Source: Methyloceanibacter stevinii (GTDB lineage: Bacteria; Pseudomonadota; Alphaproteobacteria; Rhizobiales; Methyloligellaceae). From it: DNA of 64,000 bases. The notes beneath the pieces were generated by a model that saw only the letters and a list, made by a program, of their open reading frames with translations, was not told where the DNA came from and did no database searches. Positions 29,240 through 38,887 of this stretch are shown here, in pieces. The stretch covers positions 186,001-250,000 of the forward strand of contig NZ_LPWE01000011.1 of assembly GCF_001723355.1 (NCBI RefSeq), given 5' to 3'. The translations under genes and the position numbers were made by a program. How positions within the stretch are numbered: the stretch's first letter is position 1; each line of letters starts with the position of its first letter.

Positions 29240-30304
29240 ATGGTGCTCGAGAACCGTTTTGTGCCGAAGCCCGCTCCGGGAGTCGATTTGTCCCGGCACT
29301 ATCCGGTCGTCTCAGCAACGGCCGTGGCAGGAATTCCCGAATTCGTGCGCGAGAGCTTCGGAGTCAGGGTGCTGAACAGGGCGAATCGCGACGCGCTCCT
29401 CGACCTGAATGTAGTAACTGATCACAACAGCTTCATCCCCCATGCGGTTATGTGCCGGTTTGCTGAGTCGATCGAGCGGCAGACCGGTCATTCAGACTAT
29501 GGCCTTCTGTTGGCACCGCATCTCTCAATCGAGAACTACGGATGTTGGGGCGAGTATGTCCTAGGCGCCACCACACTGCAGGCTGCGGCGAAGCGTGTGG
29601 TCCGGAGTCTCCGCTTTCACAGCATTGGCGATCGTTTCGAGTTTTGCGTCGAGGGAGAGATGGCCAGGATCGCCTATCGAAGCGCCGCAAAAGGGAAGCC
29701 GGGATATTCGCATGTGGCCTGTGGGATACTTGGCGTCCTCTTGAGCTTCTGCCGCGCCTACCTTACGAGGCAATGGGCGCCAGTACGCATCGAACTGGAC
29801 ATTCCGCGGCCCGCCCGATCATGGCACTACGAGGAGACTCTGGGATGTCCGGTCGTATTCGACGCCGCCTCGCCTGCGGTCTGGCTAGAGACCTACCATC
29901 TGTCCGCGCGCAAGACGGACAGTAGCAGCGGGAGGCGTCTTACGGTTTGCGACCTCGCGCAATCGCGCGGAATGCTGAGTTCTGCTGATTTGCTCGGCGT
30001 CGTTATGGAACAGGTTCGTCTTCAGTTGTTCTCAGGGAGCGTGTCGATCGAAAGGGTGGCTCTCACATTGGACACGAGCGTCAGGAGCCTGCAACGCGAT
30101 TTGAACCGGGATGGGACGAGCTTCCGCGACCTTACGGGAGCAGTCCGGCTCCGACGTGCTCGCAATCTGCTTGCCGAGACAACGCTGTCGGTCACTGAAA
30201 TTGCGGCCGATCTAGGCTATTCCTCGCCAGCGCATTTCGCGCGTGCCTTTCGCAAAATCACGGGCCTATCGCCTACCGAGTTCCGAGCGGCGGTAAAATT
30301 CTGA
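29240..30304 (+). CDS. AraC family regulator
   Basis: A 354-residue AraC regulator with an N-terminal arabinose-binding-type domain of the OruR/GliR group (VVTDHNSFIPHAVMCRF, then YGLLLAPHLSIENYG) and a C-terminal double HTH (SVSIERVALTLDTSVRSLQR, then TEIAADLGYSSPAHFARAFR and GLSPTEFR). It is divergent from the arylsulfatase, so it is the likely activator of that gene. ATG 29240 is the first good start. Confidence 0.88.
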   Translation: MVLENRFVPKPAPGVDLSRHYPVVSATAVAGIPEFVRESFGVRVLNRANRDALLDLNVVTDHNSFIPHAVMCRFAESIERQTGHSDYGLLLAPHLSIENYGCWGEYVLGATTLQAAAKRVVRSLRFHSIGDRFEFCVEGEMARIAYRSAAKGKPGYSHVACGILGVLLSFCRAYLTRQWAPVRIELDIPRPARSWHYEETLGCPVVFDAASPAVWLETYHLSARKTDSSSGRRLTVCDLAQSRGMLSSADLLGVVMEQVRLQLFSGSVSIERVALTLDTSVRSLQRDLNRDGTSFRDLTGAVRLRRARNLLAETTLSVTEIAADLGYSSPAHFARAFRKITGLSPTEFRAAVKF

Positions 30305-30420
30305 GTCTCACGATGCCGGCCCGGGTTCATCGCTGCGCTCAAGGTAGCAATCGAGCACGACGAGGAGGATGACGCGTGATCCGATGTCGTCCGCCTTGTC
30401 CGCCAACGCGGCCACTGGCA

Positions 30421-30846
30421 TCAAGCCGTAGCTTGAGAAGCGCTAGCAACGCCATTGGTGATCGGGCGAGACGCACCTCGTGCAACAGCTTGGATCTGCT
30501 GCCGATACAGCTTGGGTGAATGCCCGGTCCAACGTCGGAATGCGCGTGCGAAGTTTGCGTGTTCCGAGTAGCCGAGCTCCATCGCGATCTCAGTAATTGT
30601 CAGGCTAGTTCTGCGGAGCAGCAGAAAAGCGTACTTTCTGCGAACCAATTCCACAAGATTGCGATAGTTCAGGCCATTGCTCTGTAGACGGCGCTGTAAG
30701 GTCCGGGGACTAACGCCAAGGCGAGCGGCTGTGCCGTGGATGCTGACGCGCCCTTCCTTCAGTTCCATAGCCATCGCCGAAAGGACCGTACGCACTTGGT
30801 CGTCAGTGTTTTGGATGCTTTGTCCTAGTCGGTCATGCGGGTTCAC
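30421..30846 (-). pseudogene. AraC family regulator, C-terminal fragment
   Basis: A 141-residue piece with only the double HTH (GTAARLGVSPRTLQRRLQ, then TITEIAMELGYSEHANFARA and RRWTGHSPKLYR). The sensor domain of about 200 residues is missing; the upstream sequence to 30965 shows no match. It lies between the two duplicated segments, which suggests loss during a rearrangement. Confidence 0.7.
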
Positions 30847-30964
30847 GGTGTAGGTCCACTATCAAACGAAACTGCTGCACGGTGGTGAGCTATGAGACCC
30901 AATGCGGAAAGACTTCGTGCCGCTTCCGCGTAGGCGGAACTCCGTTAGACCGGGGATTGGTCAC

Positions 30965-31195
30965 TTTCGCATTCACCGGGACGTCTTGGCGTTTTGGGAA
31001 CATGATGATCAGTCTGGCGGATGCGCCGATTAGGTTTGTGCTTCGGCGCGAATTTCCAAACGGCTCCCGTCTCCCTTGATTTGACTATTTTTGGAAGGTT
31101 AGCGGCGTGCCGACAGAATCCATAGATCCATTACACGCCAAACCTCAGGGTGACAGGCGGCGTTGGCAATGAGCATTTGAGCCAATTGTTTCTGC
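30965..31195. repeat. Copy B of the sulfatase/AraC intergenic duplication
   Basis: Diverged copy of 28915-29135 in the same orientation, about 2.05 kb downstream. Shared blocks occur in the same order with differing bases between them. The flanking genes expected from copy A are missing; only an AraC fragment lies to its left. Confidence 0.6.
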
Positions 31196-31373
31196 AGGGA
31201 TGAAGAGAAAGTAGTGCCCTGGTCGCCGAGGCTTACGGTCCAGACCTACGCGTTTAGGGCCAATCAACGAAAGCTTCGAAAAGCGGAGTCTGTTGGAAAT
31301 CGTTTATTGCCGTCGGGAGAGGGACTGCTTCGAACAGCTGGCGCGCATGGACATAACACAGTTCCGTTTTCAA

Positions 31374-31602
31374 GCGCTCCTGGGACATCCCCACACGACA
31401 TCCCGGGTACGCCACAGACCTGTAGCCGGAGGCTATCGTCCCGCGTCCATTGGCTTTCTGGTTTTGACCCATAAGGCGCCAACTACAGGTCACGCGCTCC
31501 CGGGATATCCCCTCACGTACGCCACGGCCCTGTAGCTGGAGGCGATCGCCCCGAGTCCGTTGCCTTTCTAGTTTTCGACCCATGAGGCGCCAACTACAGG
31601 CT
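31374..31602. repeat. Tandem repeat, two units of about 110-120 bp
   Basis: Unit 1 (31374-31493) and unit 2 (31494-31602) both run from GCGCTCC to GGCGCCAACTACAGG, with shared internal blocks TACGCCAC, CCTGTAGC-GGAGGC and TTTCT-GTTTT. Within each unit CCTGTAG and CTACAGG are inverted about 50-60 bases apart, so each unit can fold back on itself. Confidence 0.75.
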
Positions 31603-31792
31603 AAAACTCGCAACAGCTCGGCGAGTCGTTTGGGAGCAGTGTCGAGCAGTCGCGCCGAATTTGGCCTTGAACAAGCGGGGCTGTCGGCCTTCGTCGATTT
31701 GTAGCCTCTATGGGGGATTGCCAAATATCCGCTGGCTCCGCAGCCTGAAACTAAAAGTTGATTTCAGCAGGTGTTCGATTTGTCATTGTTGG

Positions 31793-33004
31793 ATGTTTAG
31801 CGGGATGGCAAAGGACGGCGGCTCATTGGCACAGGGAGGCAGATCTAATGACCGTGGCAGCGAAAGCGCGCTTCCGGATCTCTATGGGATTATTCTAAAT
31901 GGCGGAACCATCTCCGACGCATTAACGGCGGCCATCACGTCTATTGGTGGGGTATCCGGATACATTCTGAGCACAAACAAGCAAGGAGATGTGCTTCGCG
32001 TCGTGGCGGAATCCCGGGCTCGACGGGACGCCTGGGATAAGTCGGGCTCTAGCCAAAGGGAGCGTAGCGCTCACAGATTTGATCTGACAACGGAACCACG
32101 TTTCACGTTCGTTTCGGATGTTGATGTGTGGCCCTGTCTCGAAGCGGTCGGAAGTCGGAGCTGCTATTTGGCTCAGCGTCCGGCGACAGCGCACGTCCGG
32201 TCAGCAGCCGCAATTTTGAACGACCACCCAACCTCGTTGGACATCGCCGTTGTCCATTTTTCAAATGAAACTCTTGAGGCCCCAACGAAGAGCATGCATT
32301 GCCGTTCGGTGCTCTTGCCCGTGCTCGCCCGTATCGTTGAGTATAGCCGCTTGTCTCCCCTGCAAGAGGAAATGTACAGAGTTTCCCTTGCTGCCTTGGA
32401 TCACATGGCTATTGGGATCTGCGTCGTTGATCCGAGCGGACGCGTCATCATCGAGAATGAAGAAGCACGTCGGATTTTCGCCCTCGATGACGGCTTAACG
32501 CGAACAAACGAACGATTGGTTATTGGGCCTTCCAGCTCCGCCCCCGACGCTTTCTGGGCGATTTTTGACGATCACGGCCCATCAGCAAGGGGCCAGACCT
32601 CCTTGAGATGTTTTCGCGTTGCACGTCCTTCACGAGGGGCGCCATTCTTGATCGAGGCGTTGCCATTAGCGACGCCAAGGGCCACCTCAGGCGACGAGCT
32701 TACTCGTGCCATGATCTGGATCGTGGATCCTGAAAGTGTCCCTCCCGTATCCCGTCGTGCAACAGCTCTGTTGTATGGATTGACCGCTTCGGAGGCCGAG
32801 GTCTGCAATCTGCTGATTGATGGCCTCACGCTCTCTGGGATTGCTAGGGCTCGGTACGTCTCTGTTGAGACAGTCAAGTCACAGGTTCGAGCTGTCTATC
32901 AAAAGGTTGGCGTTGGTTCCCGTGCCGCTCTTGTGAGGCAGGTTCTTGCGACAATTCCACCTGTTTGCTTGGCGTGTCAGATCGACGGCCCCGACGATGA
33001 ATGA
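31793..33004 (+). CDS. LuxR-type HTH regulator with sensor region
   Basis: A 403-residue protein. The N-terminal 180 residues look like a degenerate GAF-like region, residues about 195-330 are PAS-like (LDHMAIGICVVDPSGRVIIENE, quoted in part), and the C terminus has a LuxR/GerE HTH (YGLTASEAEVCNLLIDGLT, then ARARYVSVETVKSQVRAVYQ and LVRQVLA). No receiver domain is present. ATG 31793 and 31805 are both possible starts. The next gene on the same strand is a large autotransporter, which it could control. Confidence 0.75.
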   Translation: MFSGMAKDGGSLAQGGRSNDRGSESALPDLYGIILNGGTISDALTAAITSIGGVSGYILSTNKQGDVLRVVAESRARRDAWDKSGSSQRERSAHRFDLTTEPRFTFVSDVDVWPCLEAVGSRSCYLAQRPATAHVRSAAAILNDHPTSLDIAVVHFSNETLEAPTKSMHCRSVLLPVLARIVEYSRLSPLQEEMYRVSLAALDHMAIGICVVDPSGRVIIENEEARRIFALDDGLTRTNERLVIGPSSSAPDAFWAIFDDHGPSARGQTSLRCFRVARPSRGAPFLIEALPLATPRATSGDELTRAMIWIVDPESVPPVSRRATALLYGLTASEAEVCNLLIDGLTLSGIARARYVSVETVKSQVRAVYQKVGVGSRAALVRQVLATIPPVCLACQIDGPDDE

Positions 33005-33314
33005 CACACGGCTGATTGCCGCTTCCTCCAAGCGATAAGTTTTTCATCTTTTTCGATATGAGCGTCTGAGGATCGCATGCCCGTCGCGTGCGGCGACTCC
33101 CGTTCCACCGCCCTCTGTTGCCACCTGTTGTTGGAGCGGCACTTCCCCTGTTCTGGTGATGTACCGTCCTCGGTAACCACCATACGTTGCAGCTATTCGT
33201 TCTCAGGAACGCCGTGCCGTTTGAGTCGCGTTTGAGAAGCGATGTCACTCGAGTTTGCCCGGGGCAAATGCCTAACTAGTCAGTATAAAGACTAGTGTCC
33301 GTAAAGGCGATGGC
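33005..33314. other. Intergenic region before the autotransporter
   Basis: 310 bp with one clear element, the inverted repeat at 33275-33296. Nothing else was recognised. Confidence 0.5.
33275..33296. promoter_or_regulatory. Perfect 7-bp inverted repeat upstream of the autotransporter
   Basis: ACTAGTC (33275-33281) and GACTAGT (33290-33296) are exact inverted repeats around AGTATAAA, and the spacer itself is -10-like (TATAAA). It lies 18 bp before the first possible start codon, which suits an operator or a leader hairpin. Confidence 0.5.
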
Positions 33315-36300
33315 ATGAAGCTTTACGCAGGGCCTGCTCAGCGAAGGGGGGGGAGAATGATTGGGGCCTTGGGACACCACGAGACTTGCGGGGCTGCGTC
33401 TACATCACGCTTTGTTGGTCGTCTAAGAAAGCTGGCGGTGGACTGGTACTCGGGGAAAACGCTCAGGACATCTAGAGTGCCTTCGGCCCGTTGGTGCAGA
33501 TGCTCGCTGTTCTGTCTTGCAGTGGGATACGCGGTGCTCTCCATTTTGATCGTGCCCAAATCGGCACTTGCTGCTTGCACGGATGTAAATGGCGGCACGG
33601 CCTCTGCGACGGGGGGGTCGAATTGTACTGCAAGTTTCTCGAACTACTCGTCAGCCACTGACGACGCTACGTTCTCCAATGACCCGGGGTCCCTACTGAC
33701 CTTCACGCAGCCGAGCGTCACCCTTACAGCGCCGGCAGGGGAAGCCGGTATCGGATCTGTTGGCGGCCAAGTGGTCAGCACCGGTCTCATCGACATTACA
33801 TCCCTCGGACGCGGCATACGGAGCGTCTTTACCAACTCACTTATCACCTTACATGATTTCACGGCGAACACAGTCGACGATGGAATAGCCGCAGATCGGC
33901 GTGCCACCGTTGTCATCGACGGCAGCCAAGTTAGCATCGTCACTACAGGCGCCGATGCAAAGGGCCTTCTTGCCGACAGAGGCGCAAAGATCTTCATCGA
34001 CCCCGCTGGCGGGACAGGTTCGCTGTCATTTGACTCATTCGTTCGGTTGAACACGGCCGGTGCGAGCATTTCGACCCAAGGCGACGACGCTCATGGCATC
34101 CAGTCGCGCGCCAATGCGGGCAACGCCGATATCGAGTTTCTTCAAGGTTCGATCGAGACGACTGGAGATAGTGCAGAAGGGGCGTATGCGCTCATCAACG
34201 GGGGAACGGGTGCTGCGACCATCACCATGAGTGGGGGCAGTGTCACGACCGGCGGTGAGGATTCCGAGGGCCTCGTCGCGCTGGTTCAGCCGTTTGGTGG
34301 GGGTGATGCAACAGCGACTCTATCTGGCGGTCAGGTTACGACGACCGGGGATGGGTCAACTGGTGTTCTTGCTCAAGCAAATCTCGGTGGAGATGCACGG
34401 GCTGAGCAATCGGACGGCACGATCCAGACCGCGGGTGACGCGGCCTCCCATGGGTTGCTCGCCTTTTCGGGACTGGGTAACGCGACAACAAACCAGTCCG
34501 GAGGCAGTACCAGCACGACGGGTGCGGATTCCCATGCCCTATACGCGGCTGCATCGGCAGCGAACGCCAGCATTACGCAAGCGGCGTCGGGCACCGCTGA
34601 GGCGAGCGGCCAAAATTCCGCGGGCGTTCGTGCCGAGGCTCTCGGCACTGCCGCGATCAGTGTTGCCGGGCTCGTTTCTGGCGGCTGGGACACGGCGGCT
34701 GGTATTGAAGCGCGCGGCTTTGCCGGATCAACCGTCAATATTGCCAGCAGCAGCAGCGTTGGCGCTCTTTCCGACCGGGCCATATTGGGAAGCTTCAACA
34801 GTCCGACGGACATTACGTCCGCTGGCATCTTGACGGGTTTTGTCGATCTTGCCGGTGGTGACGATAGCTTCGCCAACTCGGGGCGCTGGAACGTCCGCAA
34901 CTGGGCCGACACGACGGGCGACGGCATGCGCGACACGATAGGCGTGGCCACGTCGGATTTCGGCGGGGGCACGGATCTCTTCACCAATACCGGTACGGTC
35001 GCACTTGCCACGGTGCCGGGCAGCGGCGGAGTCGAAGAGGCGGTGTTCGACAATCTCGAGCGCTTCGAGAATGCGGGCCTGCTAACTATGGCCGATGGGC
35101 AGACGGGCGGCGGCGGGCCTATGGCGGGCGACCGCATCACAATCTCGGGCGAATATGCCGGTCAAGACGGTCAGGTCAATTTCGACACGTTTCTCGGTGG
35201 CGACAGTTCGGCCACAGACCGGTTGATCGTGGGCTCCACCGCCGCGGGCACGTCTTTTGTGCGGGTCTTCAACACAAACGGCCCTGGTATACGGACGAAG
35301 CAAGGCATCAAGATCGTGGATGTCGATGGAGCTTCGAATGGAGACTTCGTTCTGATCGATGGCGACTACCATCTGCGGGACGGTAAGGAGGCCGTCGTGG
35401 CGGGCGCCTTTGCCTATGGGTTGTACCAAGTTGGCGGCGACTGGTACCTGCGGAACGTGGAGATACCGCAAAGCGTCATGCCGGAAGTTCCGGATGGCGC
35501 GCAAGGGGGCTTCTCGCCGGTGACGAGTGTGTACGAGAACTACCCGCAAGTGCTTCTGGCGATGAACGGCTTGCCGACGCTGCAACAGCGCGTGGGCAAC
35601 CGTTACTGGTCAGGGCTGGGCGCCGGTGGCGTGTCGCAGCCGCAGCCGGGGTCGCAAATGCCGTTCGCGGTGGGGGATGAGCCCGGGCCTGCCGGGTCGC
35701 CCTCCTTTGCGCAAGGGCAGGGCGTCTGGGCCCGAATTGTCGGCAGCGATTCAAAGCTGAAGCCGCGCTACAGCACGGCTGGTGTGATCGAAAGCGATAT
35801 TGATATTCTGGGCATGCAGGGCGGCATCGATGTACCCGTCTACACGCAGGAAAACGGGTCGAGGCTCATCGCGGGAGTGACGGGCCACTATGCCAATGGC
35901 AATGCGAAGTCGAAGAGCGTGCAGCCGCGCGAAGACAGTATCGATACGGAGGGCTATGGCGTCGGCACCACGCTGACCTGGTACGATCAGACTGGTTTCT
36001 ATCTCGACGGCCAGTTTCAATACAGTTGGTACGAGAGCGACCTTGTCTCGGGTGCGCTGGGGCGGCTTGCGTCCGACAAGCACGACGCGGGCTATGCGTT
36101 GTCGCTTGAAGGCGGACAACGGGTCGCGCTGGCAAAGCCCGGTGTCTCGCTCACACCCCAGGCGCAGCTTGTATATTCGACCCTCTCCATCGGTGATTAC
36201 CGCGACGACTTTACGGCGCGGTTTGGCTTGGAGGATGGGGATAGTCTGATCGGCCGGCTTGGCGTTGCCTTGGATCAGGAGAAGACCTGGGAATCGGACG

Positions 36301-36581
36301 ATGGGAGCCTGCGGCGGACCCATGTCTATGGGCTGATGAATCTTGAATACGAGTTCCTGGGCGGCACCACAGTGCTCGTATCGGATGTCCAAGGCCTAAG
36401 CGTTGCGGCGCTGTCCCAAGAGCAGGACCGGCTGTGGGGCGGCCTGGGCCTCGGCGGATCCTATAACTGGGACGGCGAGCGGTTCAGCATTTACGCCGAG
36501 GGTGGAGTCAAGACGGGCCTGGATCACTTCGGAGATAGCTACGCCCTAACAGGCGACGCCGGCATCCGCGTGCGCTGGTAA
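33315..36581 (+). CDS. Autotransporter (type Va secretion) with beta-helix repeats
   Basis: A 1088-residue outer-membrane autotransporter. A long basic N terminus leads to a hydrophobic signal core (FCLAVGYAVLSILIVP, cut after ALA near residue 92). The passenger has about six imperfect repeats of 30-35 residues (pattern GG-x-TTTG-x-DS-x-GL-x-A) at residues about 250-440, typical of a right-handed beta-helix. The C-terminal 280 residues form the beta-barrel, ending in the aromatic residue of GIRVRW. No protease or adhesin motif is obvious. ATG 33357, just after a G-rich ribosome-binding stretch, is an equally good start and would shorten the leader by 14 residues. Confidence 0.85.
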   Translation: MKLYAGPAQRRGGRMIGALGHHETCGAASTSRFVGRLRKLAVDWYSGKTLRTSRVPSARWCRCSLFCLAVGYAVLSILIVPKSALAACTDVNGGTASATGGSNCTASFSNYSSATDDATFSNDPGSLLTFTQPSVTLTAPAGEAGIGSVGGQVVSTGLIDITSLGRGIRSVFTNSLITLHDFTANTVDDGIAADRRATVVIDGSQVSIVTTGADAKGLLADRGAKIFIDPAGGTGSLSFDSFVRLNTAGASISTQGDDAHGIQSRANAGNADIEFLQGSIETTGDSAEGAYALINGGTGAATITMSGGSVTTGGEDSEGLVALVQPFGGGDATATLSGGQVTTTGDGSTGVLAQANLGGDARAEQSDGTIQTAGDAASHGLLAFSGLGNATTNQSGGSTSTTGADSHALYAAASAANASITQAASGTAEASGQNSAGVRAEALGTAAISVAGLVSGGWDTAAGIEARGFAGSTVNIASSSSVGALSDRAILGSFNSPTDITSAGILTGFVDLAGGDDSFANSGRWNVRNWADTTGDGMRDTIGVATSDFGGGTDLFTNTGTVALATVPGSGGVEEAVFDNLERFENAGLLTMADGQTGGGGPMAGDRITISGEYAGQDGQVNFDTFLGGDSSATDRLIVGSTAAGTSFVRVFNTNGPGIRTKQGIKIVDVDGASNGDFVLIDGDYHLRDGKEAVVAGAFAYGLYQVGGDWYLRNVEIPQSVMPEVPDGAQGGFSPVTSVYENYPQVLLAMNGLPTLQQRVGNRYWSGLGAGGVSQPQPGSQMPFAVGDEPGPAGSPSFAQGQGVWARIVGSDSKLKPRYSTAGVIESDIDILGMQGGIDVPVYTQENGSRLIAGVTGHYANGNAKSKSVQPREDSIDTEGYGVGTTLTWYDQTGFYLDGQFQYSWYESDLVSGALGRLASDKHDAGYALSLEGGQRVALAKPGVSLTPQAQLVYSTLSIGDYRDDFTARFGLEDGDSLIGRLGVALDQEKTWESDDGSLRRTHVYGLMNLEYEFLGGTTVLVSDVQGLSVAALSQEQDRLWGGLGLGGSYNWDGERFSIYAEGGVKTGLDHFGDSYALTGDAGIRVRW

Positions 36582-37015
36582 GGCTGGGTGCGGGCGTCGT
36601 GCCGTCCATGCTGAAGTAACTGCGCAATTCTTGATGTCGGATTGGCGGGCGCGTCTGGCGTGCCGGTGGGCGCAGTATGACCCTAATGCGAACGTCTGCA
36701 ACAGTAGCGATCGTCTCCTGTGTCGAGATGGTGTTTTGCTGCTATGTCTCGCACTCTCGATGGTGCTACCGCGTGGTCGGGGATAGGGTTCGGCGCACGA
36801 CACTCTGAACGATAGACAAAGTTAACCAATAACGCCTCGGACACCTGTTCGGGTGATGTTCGCAGACGCTCAGTGCCCGCATAATAGCTGTCAAAATAGC
36901 ACTCAATTCCGAACAACGGCGGACTCCGAACCAAGGTCTTATCATTTGCAACTAACGGCGTTCCGAGCCGGTCGTTGGACAGGTAGAATTCGTCACTTGG
37001 CGTTAGGGCCCTGCA
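36582..37015. other. Intergenic, nothing recognised
   Basis: A 434-bp gap between the autotransporter and the EAL gene. No coding frame, repeat or strong terminator was seen. Confidence 0.5.
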
Positions 37016-38290
37016 ATGTCTACTGATGAAACCGAAAATAGGTCAACGCCTCCAACAGTGGGGGACATGAATGACAGAGCCGCTTTTAACATTAGACCAC
37101 GGGTGTGCATTGCTGAGTGGCAGCCGAATCTCCGAAAGTTCCTAAGAGAGGCTTTGAGTGGCTTCGGACTGAACATTCTCGAGTGCGTTAACACGCTGGA
37201 ACTCCAAGCCGTCTTGGACAAAGACGCTCCGGATCTAATCGTGCTCGGACTGGCGGAAGACGGAGGGGCGTTTGGCGATGTGCTCGAGACGCTCGCCGCC
37301 AGGGGTTTTTCAGGCAAGGTTCTGCCTCTGGTTCGGCACGCTTCCACCGTTATTGACGAGGTACAGGCGATCGCGGAGGGACTCGGTTTGAGTCTCCTGC
37401 CACCACTTGTGATGCCTTTCAATGATGAGCGTCTGCGGAGCAGAATTGCTGCGCTCCTGCCCGAGGTTTCGGACGGTCCTACAATGGACATTCGGGAGGC
37501 TCTGCGCTTCGGTTGGCTTGAGTTGTGGTACCAGCCAAAAATAGATGTGCGTACTCTCGCAATGCATGGTGCTGAGGCGCTTCTCCGCATACGCCATCCT
37601 AAATGGGGGATCGTTCCTCCAGCCTATTTCATCGCAGATGACGGCGATCCCCGCTTGGAATTGGTTTCCAAGACAGTCATCAGTCGCGCGGTCGATGATT
37701 GGTACTTCTTCTTTCGCGAGCGCTATGCCATCGAACTCGCCATCAATCTTCCAGTTCCCTTCTTCCAGGCGCCGTGCTCACTGGACTATCTTTGCAGGAA
37801 ACTGCCTGGCCATACGGCCTTCGAGGGAATTCTGGTCGAATCCAATGGCGTCGATATCCTACGCAACCTGGATTTCATCAGGGGCCTTGCCAAGCAGTTT
37901 CGTGCCCACAAGATCGGAATCTCGATCGACGATATCGGCGCAGAGTGGGGCTCATTTTGTGGCCTGCGGGAGTTCCCTTTCGTTGAGATCAAGGTCGATC
38001 GGAAGTTTGTCGATGGCTGCGCCAACGATGGTTTGAAGAGATCGATTTGCGCCGACATTGTAAAACTTGCCAACTGCTACGGTGCGCGCACGGTTGCCGA
38101 GGGTGTCGAAACGTGGGGCGATTTCCACGCCGTGAGGGAGATGGGATTCGACTTGATCCAGGGGTTTCTATTTGCCAAGCCCATGAGCGCGGAAAGCCTG
38201 ATCCAAAGCCCTTGGATGGCCCCACAGACCAAACCGCTCGGATACCGCTCAATCAAAAGGAAAAGGGTCGCATGGACGCCGCGGCACTGA
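37016..38290 (+). CDS. Degenerate receiver plus EAL phosphodiesterase domain
   Basis: A 424-residue protein. Residues 28-150 have a receiver fold (RVCIAEWQPNLRKFLREALS), but the phospho-acceptor aspartate position reads glycine (DLIVLGLAEDG), so it is probably not phosphorylated in the usual way. Residues 160-400 form an EAL domain with the catalytic set present: AEALLR, the asparagine of INLPVP, the glutamate of LVESNG, SIDDIG, EIKVDR, AEGVET and QGFLFAKP. It probably hydrolyses cyclic di-GMP. Start at 37016; a second ATG at 37067 is possible. Confidence 0.85.
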   Translation: MSTDETENRSTPPTVGDMNDRAAFNIRPRVCIAEWQPNLRKFLREALSGFGLNILECVNTLELQAVLDKDAPDLIVLGLAEDGGAFGDVLETLAARGFSGKVLPLVRHASTVIDEVQAIAEGLGLSLLPPLVMPFNDERLRSRIAALLPEVSDGPTMDIREALRFGWLELWYQPKIDVRTLAMHGAEALLRIRHPKWGIVPPAYFIADDGDPRLELVSKTVISRAVDDWYFFFRERYAIELAINLPVPFFQAPCSLDYLCRKLPGHTAFEGILVESNGVDILRNLDFIRGLAKQFRAHKIGISIDDIGAEWGSFCGLREFPFVEIKVDRKFVDGCANDGLKRSICADIVKLANCYGARTVAEGVETWGDFHAVREMGFDLIQGFLFAKPMSAESLIQSPWMAPQTKPLGYRSIKRKRVAWTPRH

Positions 38291-38887
38291 CTTCGTAGTG
38301 CGATCAATCCCGCCCGTTTGTGTGCTACGGGACGGGTTGAAGAATCGCGGAAATCAAGTGCCAAATACTTATTGGCGACGTTGTTCGGTCCGTCTCCATA
38401 CCCCCAAATTAAGTCCAGGCAGAGCAGTAGAAGGTTACATTCTGTCCGTCACGTGTACCAAGCGACGGCCAGATGTTGGAGCTTTTGACAAAAGCTGGCC
38501 AACGGCTCTCGCCTGATCAGATTGGGGTTGCCCCGACTGTGCTCTGAAGACCCACGGCTGAGTCGAGGCGCAGCAGGTGCTCCGGCGTATGGTGGGGCTA
38601 CTCAGATTTCGCACGGCCAAGGCAGCCTTCCGCCTCCACCTGCACAACAAGCTGCGTGCCTTCGCGTCGGTGAGTTTCAAACCGTTGTGCTCGCTATGAC
38701 CAAAGCGAGGGCAACGCTGTCGGTGGCGGGCGCGTTGACGGCGTCCGGTTTAGACGCCGAAGCCGTCAATTCTCAATGCAAGGACGATTTCTTTTTCGAT
38801 TTGAGTCTTGGCCACAACGGTAATCGGTTGTGTATCCACCCGATTGAGGCCGAGTTGTTAGTGCCTCTGAACGCGCTTTGCGGTTCT
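38291..38887. other. Intergenic region left of the methyltransferase island
   Basis: About 600 bp. It contains a perfect palindrome at 38480-38496 and, on the minus strand from 38680, the words MKLTDAKARSL, which resemble the first residues of DUF4102-type tyrosine integrases but are not followed by an integrase. No complete gene was found. Confidence 0.5.
38480..38496. repeat. Perfect 17-bp palindrome
   Basis: AGCTTTTG-A-CAAAAGCT. It is not followed by a T tract, so an operator or recombination-related site fits as well as a terminator. Confidence 0.5.

Larger units (their letters stand above)
30847..31792. other. Long intergenic region with repeats
   Basis: About 945 bp with no recognisable gene. 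It holds copy B of the duplicated segment (30965-31195) and a two-unit tandem repeat (31374-31602). Confidence 0.6.

Noticed and set aside
31254-31724. A 156-codon frame with repeated CSWRLMG words
   Set aside because: The repetition follows from the DNA tandem repeat; no start signal or family.
38600-38680. Tyrosine integrase N terminus (MKLTDAKARSL)
   Set aside because: Only about 11 residues resemble an integrase; no frame continues the match, so it is noted but not annotated as a gene.
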